A DNA stretch of 64,000 bases from Burkholderiales bacterium (GTDB lineage Bacteria > Pseudomonadota > Gammaproteobacteria > Burkholderiales > Burkholderiaceae_C): contig RXJQ01000058.1 in assembly GCA_003963115.1 (NCBI GenBank), positions 26,542-90,541 on the forward strand. Direction: 5' to 3'. The notes below the pieces were generated by a model. It worked only from the letters and a program-made list of their open reading frames with translations, did not search any database and had not been told where the DNA came from. Positions 54,776 to 64,000 of this stretch are shown piece after piece; position 1 is the stretch's first letter; each line of letters starts with the position of its first letter. Position numbers and translations under genes: made by a program.

Positions 54776-55762
54776 TCATCCGCCCGTCTGGGCCATGAAG
54801 CGCACGACCTTCTCCGGCCGATCGGTGAATTCATGCCGCTGCGGCTTGCGTGCGATGCCGGCCAGAATGGCCTGGCGCAAAGCGTCGTCGCTGGCACCCT
54901 GGCGCAGCATGCGTCCCAGCGGAACCTGGTCATTTTGCCCCAGGCACAGGTAGAGCGTGCCATCGACCCCCAGGCGCACGCGGTTGCAGGTCTGGCAGAA
55001 ATGCTGGCTCATGGGAGTGATGACGCCCAGGCTCAGGCCGCCGTGGGCATCGACCCAATAGCGCGCCGGGCCACCGCCATGGCCGGCACCAGGCAACTGA
55101 GGGATCAGGCCCATGCGGTGGGCCAGCGCCTCGCCCAGGGCGCGCAGGTCGTAGCCTGCCGCACTGCGACCGGTGTGCCCCACAGGCATGGGCTCGATCA
55201 GGCGCAGCACCAGGCGGTTTCGTCGCGCATAGGCCATCATCTGGTCGATCTCGTGGTCGTTGACGCCGCGCTGCACCACCATATTGAGCTTGATGGTGCC
55301 AAAGCCGGCCTGCATGGCGGCGTCGATGCCGCGCAGGATCTTGCTGAGGCAATCATGGCCGGTGATGCGGGTCATGCAGTCAGCGTCCAGGCTGTCGAGG
55401 CTGATGTTGAGCCGGTCCACGCCGGCAGCCTTCAGCGGCAGGGCCATACGGTCCAGTCGCGTGGCGTTGGTCGAGACGGACAAGTCCCTCAAGCCTGGCA
55501 AGGCTTTCAAGCCGGCGGCCAGATCAGGCAGGTCACGCCGCAGCAGGGGCTCGCCGCCGGTGAGCCGTACGCGGTGCACACCCAATGCCACGAAAAGGCC
55601 AACCAGGCGTCGCATCTCGGCCAGCGTCATCCAGTGTGCGGGCTCCTCGAAGCCTTTGAAATCCTTTGGCAGGCAGTAGGTGCAGCGCAGGTCGCAGCGA
55701 TCCGTGACCGACACGCGCAGGTAGTCGATCACGCGGTGATAGGGGTCGATCAGGGCGGGCAT
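54776..55762 (-). CDS. moaA: GTP 3',8-cyclase (molybdenum cofactor synthesis)
   Basis: 328 residues. Radical-SAM cluster Cys23, Cys27, Cys30 (CDLRCTYC); second [4Fe-4S] cluster in FCQTCNRVRLG and the later CLGQ; the C-terminal double Gly (QTGG) needed for catalysis is present. Begins synthesis of the Mo cofactor required by NarG, which explains its place inside the nar locus. Precedes narX on the minus strand by 36 nt. Confidence 0.96.
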   Translation of the reverse strand: MPALIDPYHRVIDYLRVSVTDRCDLRCTYCLPKDFKGFEEPAHWMTLAEMRRLVGLFVALGVHRVRLTGGEPLLRRDLPDLAAGLKALPGLRDLSVSTNATRLDRMALPLKAAGVDRLNISLDSLDADCMTRITGHDCLSKILRGIDAAMQAGFGTIKLNMVVQRGVNDHEIDQMMAYARRNRLVLRLIEPMPVGHTGRSAAGYDLRALGEALAHRMGLIPQLPGAGHGGGPARYWVDAHGGLSLGVITPMSQHFCQTCNRVRLGVDGTLYLCLGQNDQVPLGRMLRQGASDDALRQAILAGIARKPQRHEFTDRPEKVVRFMAQTGG

Positions 55763-55815
55763 GGCGCCAGTCTAGGCAGAGGCTGCAGGCCTGCACATCC
55801 TTCAGAAGCACTAGT

Positions 55816-55837
55816 CAGCGGTGAACTCAGCGGTGAA
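55816..55837. repeat. two direct 10-bp repeats in the moaA-narL divergent region
   Basis: CAGCGGTGAA occurs at 55816-55825 and 55828-55837, a 12-bp period, in the 169-nt gap between moaA and narL. Possible tandem half-sites for a regulator; not a known NarL or FNR motif. Confidence 0.35.
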
Positions 55838-55931
55838 GCCATCCGCAGTGTGCGCCTTCATGCCGGAGGACACACCATGTTGGACAATCGGGTTTGGCCC
55901 AACAACACCGGCTGCACCCTGCCTATTTGCC

Positions 55932-56657
55932 ATGCCCATTCGCCTGCTGGTGGTCGATGACCACACTCTGTTTCGCCGTGGTCTGACGGCCTTGCTCGGC
56001 CAATGCGACGAACTCGAGGTCGTGGCCGAAGCGGGCGACGCCGGCGAGGCGCTGCGCCACGTGGCGGCCTTGCTTCCGGATGTGGTGTTGCTGGACAACC
56101 ACCTGCCTGGCGTGCACGGCATCGATGCCTTGCCACAGTTCCTGGCCATCGAGCCAGCCCCCAAGGTGCTGATGCTTACGGTCAGCGAAGACGCGGACGA
56201 TCTGGCCTCGGCCTTGTCTCGCGGGGCCAGTGGCTACCTGCTCAAGACGGCCGAGGGCGAGGACCTCATGGACGCCATACGCCGAGTGCACAGGGGCGAA
56301 TCGGTGGTGTCGCCGGAGATGACGGGCAAGCTGGTGAAGGCCTATCGGCAGGCGGTACAGCAGTCAGCAGGGGCGGCGAGTGTGGTCCCCGAAGCATCTT
56401 CTCGCACCTCGCAGGCCGTGGAGGCCCAGGGACATCCCTTGTCCAAGCTGTCCCCGCGCGAGCGGGACATCCTGCGCGAGATCGCCCGAGGTGCCAGCAA
56501 CAAGGAGATCGCCCGCCAACTCGACATCGCCGAGACCACGGTCAAGATCCACGTGCAGCACATCCTGCGCAAGCTCAACCTCAGCTCCCGGGTCCAGGCG
56601 GCGGTGCTGGCGGGGACGTATTTAGCATCGCCTTCGTCTGATCCAGATCAAACGTGA
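55932..56657 (+). CDS. narL: nitrate response regulator, LuxR/NarL family
   Basis: 241 residues. Receiver with Asp9/Asp10, phospho-acceptor Asp55 and LLKTAEGEDL; a variable linker (about 140-170); C-terminal LuxR-type helix-turn-helix from LSPRERDILREIARG to the KIHVQHILRKLN recognition region. Activates nitrate respiration genes when phosphorylated by NarX. The start MPIRLLVVDDH is chosen over upstream in-frame ATGs that lack family similarity. Confidence 0.93.
   Translation: MPIRLLVVDDHTLFRRGLTALLGQCDELEVVAEAGDAGEALRHVAALLPDVVLLDNHLPGVHGIDALPQFLAIEPAPKVLMLTVSEDADDLASALSRGASGYLLKTAEGEDLMDAIRRVHRGESVVSPEMTGKLVKAYRQAVQQSAGAASVVPEASSRTSQAVEAQGHPLSKLSPRERDILREIARGASNKEIARQLDIAETTVKIHVQHILRKLNLSSRVQAAVLAGTYLASPSSDPDQT
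56638..56651 (+). promoter_or_regulatory. FNR/Anr-type box upstream of narK
   Basis: CTGATCCAGATCAA matches TTGAT-N4-ATCAA at 9 of 10 positions. It overlaps the last codons of narL, about 108 nt before the first narK start, well placed to activate the transporter-reductase operon under low oxygen. Confidence 0.5.
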
Positions 56658-56758
56658 CCCCAGGTAGTAGTTCTTTCGAACGATAGCGCAGACCCACAGG
56701 AGGATAGTCACCGCGCACTGATCTTCTGACACTGCCAGACATGGAAAGGAGTTGTCCC

Positions 56759-58015
56759 ATGTCGAACGGCAACAGAAGAACGGCCCTGTCGGTCCTCGTC
56801 GTCAGCACACTGGCATTCACGGTGTGCTTCATGGTGTGGATGATGTTCGGCGTCATCGGCATCCCGCTCAAAAAGCAGCTGGGGCTCAATGCCACGCAGT
56901 TCGGCCTGCTGACCGCCATGCCTGTGCTCACGGGCTCGCTGGTGCGCGTACCCCTGGGCATCTGGACGGACCGCTTCGGCGGTCGCATTGTGCTGTTCAT
57001 CACCATGCTGCTCTGTGTGGTGCCGATCTGGTTGATGACCTACGCCACCGCGTACTGGCATTTCCTGTTGCTGGGGCTGTTCGTTGGGCTGGCTGGTGGC
57101 TCCTTCTCGGTGGGTACGCCCTATGTGGCCCGCTGGTTCCCCAAGAGCCGGCAAGGCTTTGCCATGGGCGTGTTCGGCGCGGGCAACTCTGGCGCAGCCG
57201 TCAACAAGTTCGTGGCGCCGACCTTGGTGGTGGCCTTTGGCTGGGCCATGGTGCCGCAAGTCTATGCGGCCGTGATGCTGGGCGCGGCCATCGTGTTCTG
57301 GCTGGGTAGCGCGCATGACCCGGCGCACCTGGTGCCTGCGGCCAAGGGCGGCTTCGCGGCCCAATTGCAGACGCTGAAGGACCCGCGCGTCCTCAAGTAT
57401 TGCCAGTACTACAGCATTGTCTTTGGCGGCTATGTCGGCCTGAGCCTGTGGATGGTGCAGTACTACGTAGGCGAGTATGGCCTGGACATCCGCGTGGCAG
57501 CCTTGCTGGCGGCCTGCTTCTCGCTGCCAGGCGGCGTGCTGCGCGCCATCGGTGGCTATCTGTCAGACAAGCTCGGTGCCCACAAGGTGACCTGGTGGGT
57601 GCTGTGGGTGAGCTGGGTCTGCTTGTTCATGCTCAGCTATCCGCAGACTGACTTCACGATCCAGACCGTCAAGGGCCTGCAGACCTTTCACATCGGGCTC
57701 AACGTGTATGCCTTCACGGCGCTGATGGCCTTGCTGGGCGTGGCTTTCGCTTTCGGCAAGGCGAGTGTCTTCAAGTACGTCAGCAATGACTACCCCGACA
57801 ACATCGGCGCGGTCTCCGGCATCGTGGGCCTGGCTGGTGGGATGGGTGGCTTCGTCCTTCCCATTCTCTTTGGCTACCTGCTCGACCTCACCGGCATCCG
57901 GTCCAGCGCTTTCATGCTGCTGTATGGCGTGGTCTGGGTCTCGCTGATCTGGATGTACTTCACTGAAATCCGCAGCCGCGATGTCCTTCGCGGTGATGCC
58001 GTCCTCACGTCTTGA
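56759..58015 (+). CDS. narK: nitrate/nitrite transporter, NarK1-like MFS
   Basis: 418 residues, 12 membrane helices. The MFS loop GIWTDRFGGR (about 72-82) and the nitrate-family signatures GAGNSGAAVNKF and GLAGGMGGF are present. This shorter form resembles NarK1, a nitrate/proton symporter. AAGGAG lies 8 nt upstream of the chosen ATG. Confidence 0.92.
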   Translation: MSNGNRRTALSVLVVSTLAFTVCFMVWMMFGVIGIPLKKQLGLNATQFGLLTAMPVLTGSLVRVPLGIWTDRFGGRIVLFITMLLCVVPIWLMTYATAYWHFLLLGLFVGLAGGSFSVGTPYVARWFPKSRQGFAMGVFGAGNSGAAVNKFVAPTLVVAFGWAMVPQVYAAVMLGAAIVFWLGSAHDPAHLVPAAKGGFAAQLQTLKDPRVLKYCQYYSIVFGGYVGLSLWMVQYYVGEYGLDIRVAALLAACFSLPGGVLRAIGGYLSDKLGAHKVTWWVLWVSWVCLFMLSYPQTDFTIQTVKGLQTFHIGLNVYAFTALMALLGVAFAFGKASVFKYVSNDYPDNIGAVSGIVGLAGGMGGFVLPILFGYLLDLTGIRSSAFMLLYGVVWVSLIWMYFTEIRSRDVLRGDAVLTS

Positions 58016-58026
58016 AGGAGACGCTC

Positions 58027-59472
58027 ATGAACACCACGACACACACGGGAGCACGGCCTGGCAGCACGCTGGCCATCTGGACGCCGGAAGACAAGGCCTT
58101 CTGGGAAACCGAAGGGCAGGCGATCGCCAAGCTCAATCTGTGGATCTCGGTGCCGGCCCTGTTCCTGGCCTTTGCCGTCTGGCAGCTGTGGAGTGTGGCG
58201 GCGGTGAACCTGCCGCAGATGGGCTTCAAGTACTCGACCAACCAGCTGTTCTGGCTGGCGGCCGCGCCGGCACTGTCGGGTGCCACCTTGCGCATTTTCT
58301 ACTCTTTCATGGTGCCCGTCTTTGGTGGGCGGCGCTGGACGGCCATCTCGACGGCCTCCTTGCTGATCCCCGCTTTGGGCATCGGCTTCGCGGTACAGGA
58401 CCCGAGCACGCCATATCCCACCATGCTGACACTGGCCTTGCTGTGCGGCCTGGGTGGCGGCAACTTCTCGTCGTCGATGGCCAATATCAGCTTCTTCTTC
58501 CCGAAGGAGCGCAAGGGCTCGGCACTCGGTGTGAACGCGGGCCTGGGCAATCTGGGTGTGTCGGTCGTGCAGTTCCTGAGCCCCATCATCATCTCCGTGG
58601 GCGTGTTCGGCATCTTCGGTGGCGATGCGCAGCAGATCGTCAACAAGGCGGGGCAGCGTGTCGATATTTGGGCACAGAACGCGGCCTTCGTGTGGGTGCC
58701 CTGGATTGTGATCGTGTCGGCCGTGTCGTGGTTCTTCATGAATGACATCGCCGATGCCAAGGCCTCGTTCGCCACGCAGGCCGCGATCTTCCGCAACAAG
58801 CACAACTGGCTGATGTGCGTGCTGTACCTGGGCACTTTCGGCTCCTTCATCGGCTATGCGGCGGGTTTTCCGCTGCTCATCAAGTCTCAGTTCAAGGACG
58901 TCAACCCGCTGGCCTATGCCTGGATCGGGCCCCTGGTTGGCGCGCTGGTGAGGCCTTTCGGTGGCTGGCTCGCCGACAAGATGGGTGGCGCCCGCGTGAC
59001 CTTCTGGAACTTCATCGTCATGGCCGCAGCCGTGGTCGGCGTGCTGTGCTTCCTGCCCAAGACCACGGGCAGTGCATTTGCCTTGCCAATTGGCCCGCAT
59101 GAAGGCAGCTTTGCCGGTTTCTTCCTGATGTTCCTGGTGCTGTTCCTGACCACGGGCATTGGCAACGGCTCGACCTTCCGCATGATCCCGGTGATCTTCC
59201 TGAACCAGAAGACGCGCCACGTGGCCCGCAACGATGAGCAGGCCCTGGCCATCGCTACCAAGGAGGCCAACACCGAGGCCGCTGCGGTGCTGGGCTTCAC
59301 GGCAGCCGTGGCGGCCTATGGTGGCTTCTTCATCCCCAAGAGCTATGGCACGGCCATCGCGGCCACGGGCGGGCCTGAAGCCGCGCTGGTGGTCTTCATC
59401 TCCTTCTATCTGGTTTGCATCGCGACCACGTGGTGGTTCTATGCCCGCCGCGATGCCGAGCAGCCCTGCTGA
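58027..59472 (+). CDS. narK: nitrate/nitrite transporter, NarK2-like MFS
   Basis: 481 residues with about 12-14 helices and an N-terminal cytoplasmic extension. Family motifs: GGGNFSSSMANISFF and LGVNAGLGNLGVS, RPFGGWLADKMGGAR. This longer form resembles NarK2, which usually exchanges nitrate for nitrite during respiration. GGAG is 7 nt before the ATG, 11 nt after the first narK gene. Confidence 0.92.
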   Translation: MNTTTHTGARPGSTLAIWTPEDKAFWETEGQAIAKLNLWISVPALFLAFAVWQLWSVAAVNLPQMGFKYSTNQLFWLAAAPALSGATLRIFYSFMVPVFGGRRWTAISTASLLIPALGIGFAVQDPSTPYPTMLTLALLCGLGGGNFSSSMANISFFFPKERKGSALGVNAGLGNLGVSVVQFLSPIIISVGVFGIFGGDAQQIVNKAGQRVDIWAQNAAFVWVPWIVIVSAVSWFFMNDIADAKASFATQAAIFRNKHNWLMCVLYLGTFGSFIGYAAGFPLLIKSQFKDVNPLAYAWIGPLVGALVRPFGGWLADKMGGARVTFWNFIVMAAAVVGVLCFLPKTTGSAFALPIGPHEGSFAGFFLMFLVLFLTTGIGNGSTFRMIPVIFLNQKTRHVARNDEQALAIATKEANTEAAAVLGFTAAVAAYGGFFIPKSYGTAIAATGGPEAALVVFISFYLVCIATTWWFYARRDAEQPC

Positions 59473-59507
59473 TCGCATTCAGACACGCCTCTACCGGAGC
59501 CATCCAC

Positions 59508-62500
59508 ATGAGCCATTTCCTGGACCGACTGACCTACTTCTCGCAAGCGAAGGAAGGCTTTGCCGACGGCCACGGCGTCACCACGGGCGAAGACCGCACC
59601 TGGGAAGACGCCTACCGCCATCGCTGGCAGCATGACAAGATCGTGCGCTCCACCCACGGTACCAACTGCACGGGCTCCTGCTCGTGGAAGGTCTATGTGA
59701 AGGGCGGCATCGTCACCTGGGAGACCCAGCAGACAGACTACCCTCGCACGCGCCCTGATCTGCCCAACCACGAGCCACGTGGCTGTGCCCGTGGTGCGTC
59801 GTACAGCTGGTACCTCTACAGCGCCAACCGCGTCAAGCACCCGATGGTGCGCGGTGAGTTGCTCAAGCACTGGCGCGCGGCCCGCACCGTGGCCAAGAGC
59901 CCGGTGGATGCCTGGGCCAGCCTGATGGCCAATGAAGAGGCACGCCGCAGCTGGCAGAGGCAGCGCGGCCTGGGCGGCTTTGTGCGCGCCACCTGGGACG
60001 AGGTCAACGAGATCATCGCCTCGGCCAACGTCTACACCATCAAGCAGCACGGGCCGGACCGCATCATCGGCTTCTCGCCCATCCCGGCGATGTCGATGGT
60101 GTCCTACGCCGCAGGCAGCCGCTACCTGAGCCTGATCGGCGGCGTGTGCATGTCCTTCTACGACTGGTATTGCGACCTGCCACCAGCCAGCCCGCAGATC
60201 TGGGGCGAGCAGACCGACGTGCCCGAATCGGCTGACTGGTACAACTCGAACTACATCATCGCCTGGGGTTCGAACGTGCCACAGACCCGTACGCCCGATG
60301 CCCACTTCTTCACCGAGGTGCGCTACAAGGGCGCCAAGACCGTGGCCGTCACGCCTGACTACGCCGAGGTCTCCAAGCTGGCCGACATCTGGCTGCACCC
60401 CAAGCAGGGCACCGATGCGGCCATCGCCATGGCCATGGGGCACACCATCCTGCGCGAGTTCTATGTGGACAAGCGCAGCGCCTATTTCGACGACTACGCC
60501 CGCCGCTACACCGACCTGCCGATGCTGGTGATGCTGCATGAGCAGGACACACCTGCCGGCAAGGCCCTGGTGCCGCAGCGCTACCTGCGTGCCAGCGACA
60601 TGAGTGGTGAACTGGCTCAGGGTGGCAACACCGAATGGAAGTCACTGGCCTACGACGGCGAAGGCCGCATCGTGGTGCCGCAAGGCTCGATCGGCTTTCG
60701 CTGGGGCGCCGATGGCCGGCCCGATCAGGGCAAGTGGAACCTCGAAGCCAAGGAGGCCGTGGCGGGAGGCGATGTCAAGCTCAAGCTCTCGGTGCTGGAA
60801 GACGCGCTGCACCAGGAAACGGCGATGGCCGATGTGCAGCCCGTGGCCTTCCCTTACTTCGGTGGTATCGAGACCCCCAACTTCAACGCCAACAAGCAAG
60901 GCGATGTGCTGCTGCGCCGCGTGCCCATGCAGCGCATCACCGTGCAGGACAAGGGACAGGCCCGCGAGGTCTGGGTGGCCACCGTCTATGACCTGCAACT
61001 GGCCAGCTACGGTGTCTTCCGCGGCCTGAAGGACCGCGATGGTGTGCTGGTCGACAACGGTGCCCGCAGCCTGGATGACGACGTGGCCTACACGCCAGCC
61101 TGGCAGGAAAGCATCACCGGCGTGCCGCGTGCGCAGGTGCTCACCGTGGCACGCCAGTTTGCCGACAACGCCGATAAGACGCATGGCAAGTCGATGGTGA
61201 TCATCGGCGCGGCCATGAACCATTGGTACCACTGCGACATGAACTACCGCAGCATCATCAACATGCTGATGATGTGCGGCTGCATTGGCCAAAGCGGCGG
61301 CGGCTGGGCGCACTACGTGGGCCAGGAGAAGCTGCGACCGCAGACCGGCTGGACGGCCCTGGCCTTTGCGCTGGACTGGTCTCGTCCGCCGCGCCAGCAG
61401 AACTCCACGAGTTTTTTCTATGCGCACACCGACCAGTGGCGCTACGAAAAGCTCAATGTGGCAGAGATCCTCTCGCCCCTGGCTGACAAGGCCCAGTTCG
61501 GAGGCAGCATGATCGACTACAACGTGCGCGCCGAGCGCATGGGCTGGCTGCCCTCCGCACCGCAACTCCAGACCAACCCCTTGCACGTGGTGCGTGATGC
61601 AGCCGCCAAGGGGCTGGACCCGAAAGACCACGTCGTGGCTTCGTTGAAGGAGGGTTCGCTCAAGCTGTCTTGCCATGATCCGGATCACCCCGACAACTGG
61701 CCGCGCAACCTCTTCGTGTGGCGCAGCAACCTGCTGGGTTCATCAGGCAAGGGCCACGAGTACTTCCTCAAGCACCTGCTGGGCACGACGCACGGCGTGC
61801 AAGGCAAGGACCTTGGTCGTGATGAAGCCAAACCTCAGGAGGTGGCCTGGCACGCACAAGCCCCCGAAGGCAAGCTGGACCTGCTGGTTACGCTGGACTT
61901 TCGCATGAGCACGACCTGTCTGTATTCCGACATCGTCTTGCCAACAGCAACCTGGTATGAGAAGAACGACCTCAACACCAGTGACATGCACCCCTTCATC
62001 CACCCACTGTCCACGGCGGTCGAGCCGGCCTGGGAAGCCCGCTCGGACTGGGATATCTACAAGGGCTTTGCCAAGAAGTTCAGTGAGGTTTGCGTGGGGC
62101 ATCTGGGCGTGGAAAAGGAAGTGGTGCTCACACCGCTGATGCACGACACCCCGGCAGAACTGGCCCAGCCCTTTGGCGTGCAGGATTGGAAGCGGGGCGA
62201 GGTCGATCTGGTCCCGGGCCAGACCGCACCGCAGATCACCGTGGTCGAGCGCGACTACCCCAACACCTTCAAGCGCTTCACGTCTCTGGGCCCCCTGATG
62301 AACAAGGTGGGCAATGGCGGCAAGGGCATCAGCTGGAACACGCAAGATGAAGTCAAGCAGCTTGCCGAGCTGAACGGCACGGTGCGTGAAGCCGGCGTGT
62401 CGCAAGGCCTGCCCAAGATCGAGACCGACATCGACGCGGCCGAGGTCATCATGATGCTGGCCCCCGAGACCAACGGCCACGTGGCCGTCAAGGCCTGGGA

Positions 62501-63320
62501 TGCCTTGGCCAAGCAGACGGGCCGCGAGCACGCGCACCTCGCCCTGCATCGCGAAGACGAAAAGATCCGCTTTCGCGACATCCAGGCCCAGCCGCGCAAG
62601 ATCATCTCCTCGCCGACCTGGTCGGGCCTTGAGAGCGAGAAGGTCTCCTACAACGCGGGCTACACGAACGTGCATGAGCTGATCCCATGGCGCACGCTCA
62701 CAGGCCGTCAGCAGTTCTACCAAGATCATCCTTGGATGCAGGCATTCGGAGAGGGGTTTGTGTCCTATCGGCCGCCGGTGGACCTCAAAACCCTCGATGA
62801 CATCGCGGGCCGCAAGCCCAATGGCCACAAGGAGATCGCGCTGAACTTCATCACCCCGCACCAGAAGTGGGGCATCCACTCCACCTACACGGACAACCTG
62901 CTGATGCTCACGCTCAACCGGGGCGGGCCAGTGATCTGGCTGAGCGAGGACGATGCCAAGCGCGCCGACATCGTCGACAACGACTGGGTGGAACTGTTCA
63001 ACACCAATGGCGCCATTGCAGCGCGGGCGGTGGTGAGCCAGCGCGTCAAGCCCGGCATGGTGATGATGTACCACGCGCAGGAAAAGATCATCAACACGCC
63101 GGGCTCGGAGATCACCGGCACGCGCGGTGGCATCCACAACTCGGTGACGCGCGTGGTGCTCAAGCCCACCCACATGATCGGCGGCTATGCGCAGTTGAGC
63201 TACGGCTTCAACTACTACGGGACGATCGGAACCAATCGCGATGAGTTCGTGCTGGTGCGCAAGATGAACAAGGTCGACTGGATGGATGGCGAGCTGGCCA
63301 GCACGTCTGTTCACGCCTGA
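59508..63320 (+). CDS. narG: respiratory nitrate reductase, alpha subunit
   Basis: 1270 residues, full length. Mo-bisMGD catalytic subunit reducing nitrate to nitrite on the cytoplasmic face. FS0 cluster ligands His50, Cys54, Cys58 and Cys93 (HGTNCTGSC). Mo-ligand region TPDYAEVSKLADIW; molybdopterin-binding RMSTTCLYSDIVLPTATWYE and the late RGGIHNSVTR. The ATG gives the SHFLDRLTYF start typical of NarG. Confidence 0.98.
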   Translation: MSHFLDRLTYFSQAKEGFADGHGVTTGEDRTWEDAYRHRWQHDKIVRSTHGTNCTGSCSWKVYVKGGIVTWETQQTDYPRTRPDLPNHEPRGCARGASYSWYLYSANRVKHPMVRGELLKHWRAARTVAKSPVDAWASLMANEEARRSWQRQRGLGGFVRATWDEVNEIIASANVYTIKQHGPDRIIGFSPIPAMSMVSYAAGSRYLSLIGGVCMSFYDWYCDLPPASPQIWGEQTDVPESADWYNSNYIIAWGSNVPQTRTPDAHFFTEVRYKGAKTVAVTPDYAEVSKLADIWLHPKQGTDAAIAMAMGHTILREFYVDKRSAYFDDYARRYTDLPMLVMLHEQDTPAGKALVPQRYLRASDMSGELAQGGNTEWKSLAYDGEGRIVVPQGSIGFRWGADGRPDQGKWNLEAKEAVAGGDVKLKLSVLEDALHQETAMADVQPVAFPYFGGIETPNFNANKQGDVLLRRVPMQRITVQDKGQAREVWVATVYDLQLASYGVFRGLKDRDGVLVDNGARSLDDDVAYTPAWQESITGVPRAQVLTVARQFADNADKTHGKSMVIIGAAMNHWYHCDMNYRSIINMLMMCGCIGQSGGGWAHYVGQEKLRPQTGWTALAFALDWSRPPRQQNSTSFFYAHTDQWRYEKLNVAEILSPLADKAQFGGSMIDYNVRAERMGWLPSAPQLQTNPLHVVRDAAAKGLDPKDHVVASLKEGSLKLSCHDPDHPDNWPRNLFVWRSNLLGSSGKGHEYFLKHLLGTTHGVQGKDLGRDEAKPQEVAWHAQAPEGKLDLLVTLDFRMSTTCLYSDIVLPTATWYEKNDLNTSDMHPFIHPLSTAVEPAWEARSDWDIYKGFAKKFSEVCVGHLGVEKEVVLTPLMHDTPAELAQPFGVQDWKRGEVDLVPGQTAPQITVVERDYPNTFKRFTSLGPLMNKVGNGGKGISWNTQDEVKQLAELNGTVREAGVSQGLPKIETDIDAAEVIMMLAPETNGHVAVKAWDALAKQTGREHAHLALHREDEKIRFRDIQAQPRKIISSPTWSGLESEKVSYNAGYTNVHELIPWRTLTGRQQFYQDHPWMQAFGEGFVSYRPPVDLKTLDDIAGRKPNGHKEIALNFITPHQKWGIHSTYTDNLLMLTLNRGGPVIWLSEDDAKRADIVDNDWVELFNTNGAIAARAVVSQRVKPGMVMMYHAQEKIINTPGSEITGTRGGIHNSVTRVVLKPTHMIGGYAQLSYGFNYYGTIGTNRDEFVLVRKMNKVDWMDGELASTSVHA

Positions 63321-63338
63321 TCGCTAGGAGTACGCAAT

Positions 63339-64000
63339 ATGAAAGTCCGCGCTCAAATCGGCATGGTCCTCAATCTGGACAAGTGCATCGGTTGCCACAC
63401 CTGCTCCGTCACCTGCAAGAACGTCTGGACCAACCGACCCGGTGTCGAGTACGCCTGGTTCAACAACGTTGAGACCAAGCCTGGCATCGGCTACCCGAAG
63501 GAATGGGAGAACCAGAGCAAATGGAAGGGTGGCTGGGTGCGCAAGCCCAACGGCAAGATCGAGCCTCGTCAAGGCGGCAAGCTCAGCTTGCTGATGAAGA
63601 TCTTCGCCAATCCCAACCTGCCGCAGATCGACGATTACTACGAACCCTTCACCTTCGACTACGAGTATCTGCAGTCGGCGCCGAAGTCCAAGGCCGCGCC
63701 CACGGCCCGCCCGCGCAGCCTCATCACCGGCAAACGCATGGAGAAGATCGAATGGGGCCCGAACTGGGAAGAAATCCTCGGGGGCGAGTTCAGCAAGCGC
63801 AGCAAGGACAAGAACTTCGATGACGTCCAGAAGGACATCTACGGCCAGTTCGAGAACACCTTCATGATGTACCTGCCGCGCCTGTGCGAGCACTGCCTCA
63901 ATCCGGCGTGCGTGGCCTCCTGCCCATCGGGCTCGATCTACAAGCGCGAGGAAGACGGCATCGTGCTGATCGACCAGGACAAGTGCCGTGGCTGGCGCAT
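63339..64000 (+). CDS. narH: respiratory nitrate reductase, beta subunit (truncated by window end)
   Basis: 220 of about 510 residues visible. Iron-sulfur subunit carrying electrons from NarI to NarG. First Cys group Cys16, Cys19, Cys22, Cys26 (CIGCHTCSVTC); second group Cys183, Cys186, Cys191, Cys195 (CEHCLNPACVASC), then Cys216. AGGAG lies 11 nt before the ATG. It follows narG by 18 nt; narJ and narI are expected just beyond the window. Confidence 0.97.
   Translation, partial: MKVRAQIGMVLNLDKCIGCHTCSVTCKNVWTNRPGVEYAWFNNVETKPGIGYPKEWENQSKWKGGWVRKPNGKIEPRQGGKLSLLMKIFANPNLPQIDDYYEPFTFDYEYLQSAPKSKAAPTARPRSLITGKRMEKIEWGPNWEEILGGEFSKRSKDKNFDDVQKDIYGQFENTFMMYLPRLCEHCLNPACVASCPSGSIYKREEDGIVLIDQDKCRGWR

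Noticed and set aside
61743..63314. 523-codon open frame antisense to narG
   Set aside because: His/Val/Leu-rich shadow of the narG codons; narG itself is unmistakable.

Overview
The window is high-GC DNA from a betaproteobacterium of the order Burkholderiales. This is inferred from gene order (aroQ-accB-accC-prmA-zinc-ribbon gene; narX-narL-moaA-narK-narK-narG-narH), GC-rich codon use and a Comamonadaceae-type palindromic repeat. No sequence search was possible, so the genus is not assigned. Coding density is high. I saw no rRNA, tRNA, CRISPR array or intact insertion sequence.

1-10.3 kb (minus strand): a housekeeping block. In transcription order it holds a molybdopterin oxidoreductase, an uncharacterised conserved gene, a TlpA-type thioredoxin, aroQ, accB, accC, prmA, a zinc-ribbon/DUF3426 membrane protein, a PfkB-family kinase and a truncated endonuclease/exonuclease/phosphatase-family gene. 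10.5-17.4 kb: a large lipoprotein, a FUSC-family membrane protein, an AT-richer glycosyltransferase-like gene ending in a clear terminator, and lysS.

17.5-24.7 kb (plus strand): an exopolysaccharide/surface-glycan locus with a flippase, left-handed beta-helix acyltransferase, GT4, ExoA-like GT2 (its 3' end made of a dispersed repeat), DegT aminotransferase and initiating sugar-phosphate transferase, closed by a convergent PEP-CTERM protein gene. 24.9-36.5 kb: acyl-CoA and amino-acid metabolism, with a double-length acyl-CoA dehydrogenase, MarR regulator, L-serine dehydratase, PF10118-type metal-dependent hydrolase and a divergent SDR, a second large lipoprotein, an HPP-CBS membrane protein and an unusual CaiB/BaiF-type CoA-transferase. 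A decayed response-regulator fragment lies upstream.

36.8-49.4 kb: the most striking region, an apparently complete lysine-catabolic island of the kind known from fermenting clostridia and fusobacteria. Minus strand: an HAAT-type ABC importer and an Lrp/AsnC regulator. Plus strand, divergent across a perfect 14-bp inverted repeat: kamA, kdd, a P-loop candidate reactivation factor, kamD, kamE, kal and kce. Together they should convert L-lysine to acetoacetate, crotonyl-CoA and two ammonia.

49.4-52.7 kb: a DUF1810 gene, a beta-barrel-like protein, a natural fusion of a response regulator to the ATPase domain of a sensor kinase (internal-deletion product), and an exported alpha/beta hydrolase. 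52.7-64 kb: the nitrate respiration locus narX, moaA, narL, two narK genes, narG and the start of narH. Nitrate respiration and an oxygen-sensitive lysine pathway in one window suggest a facultative anaerobe able to couple lysine degradation to denitrification.
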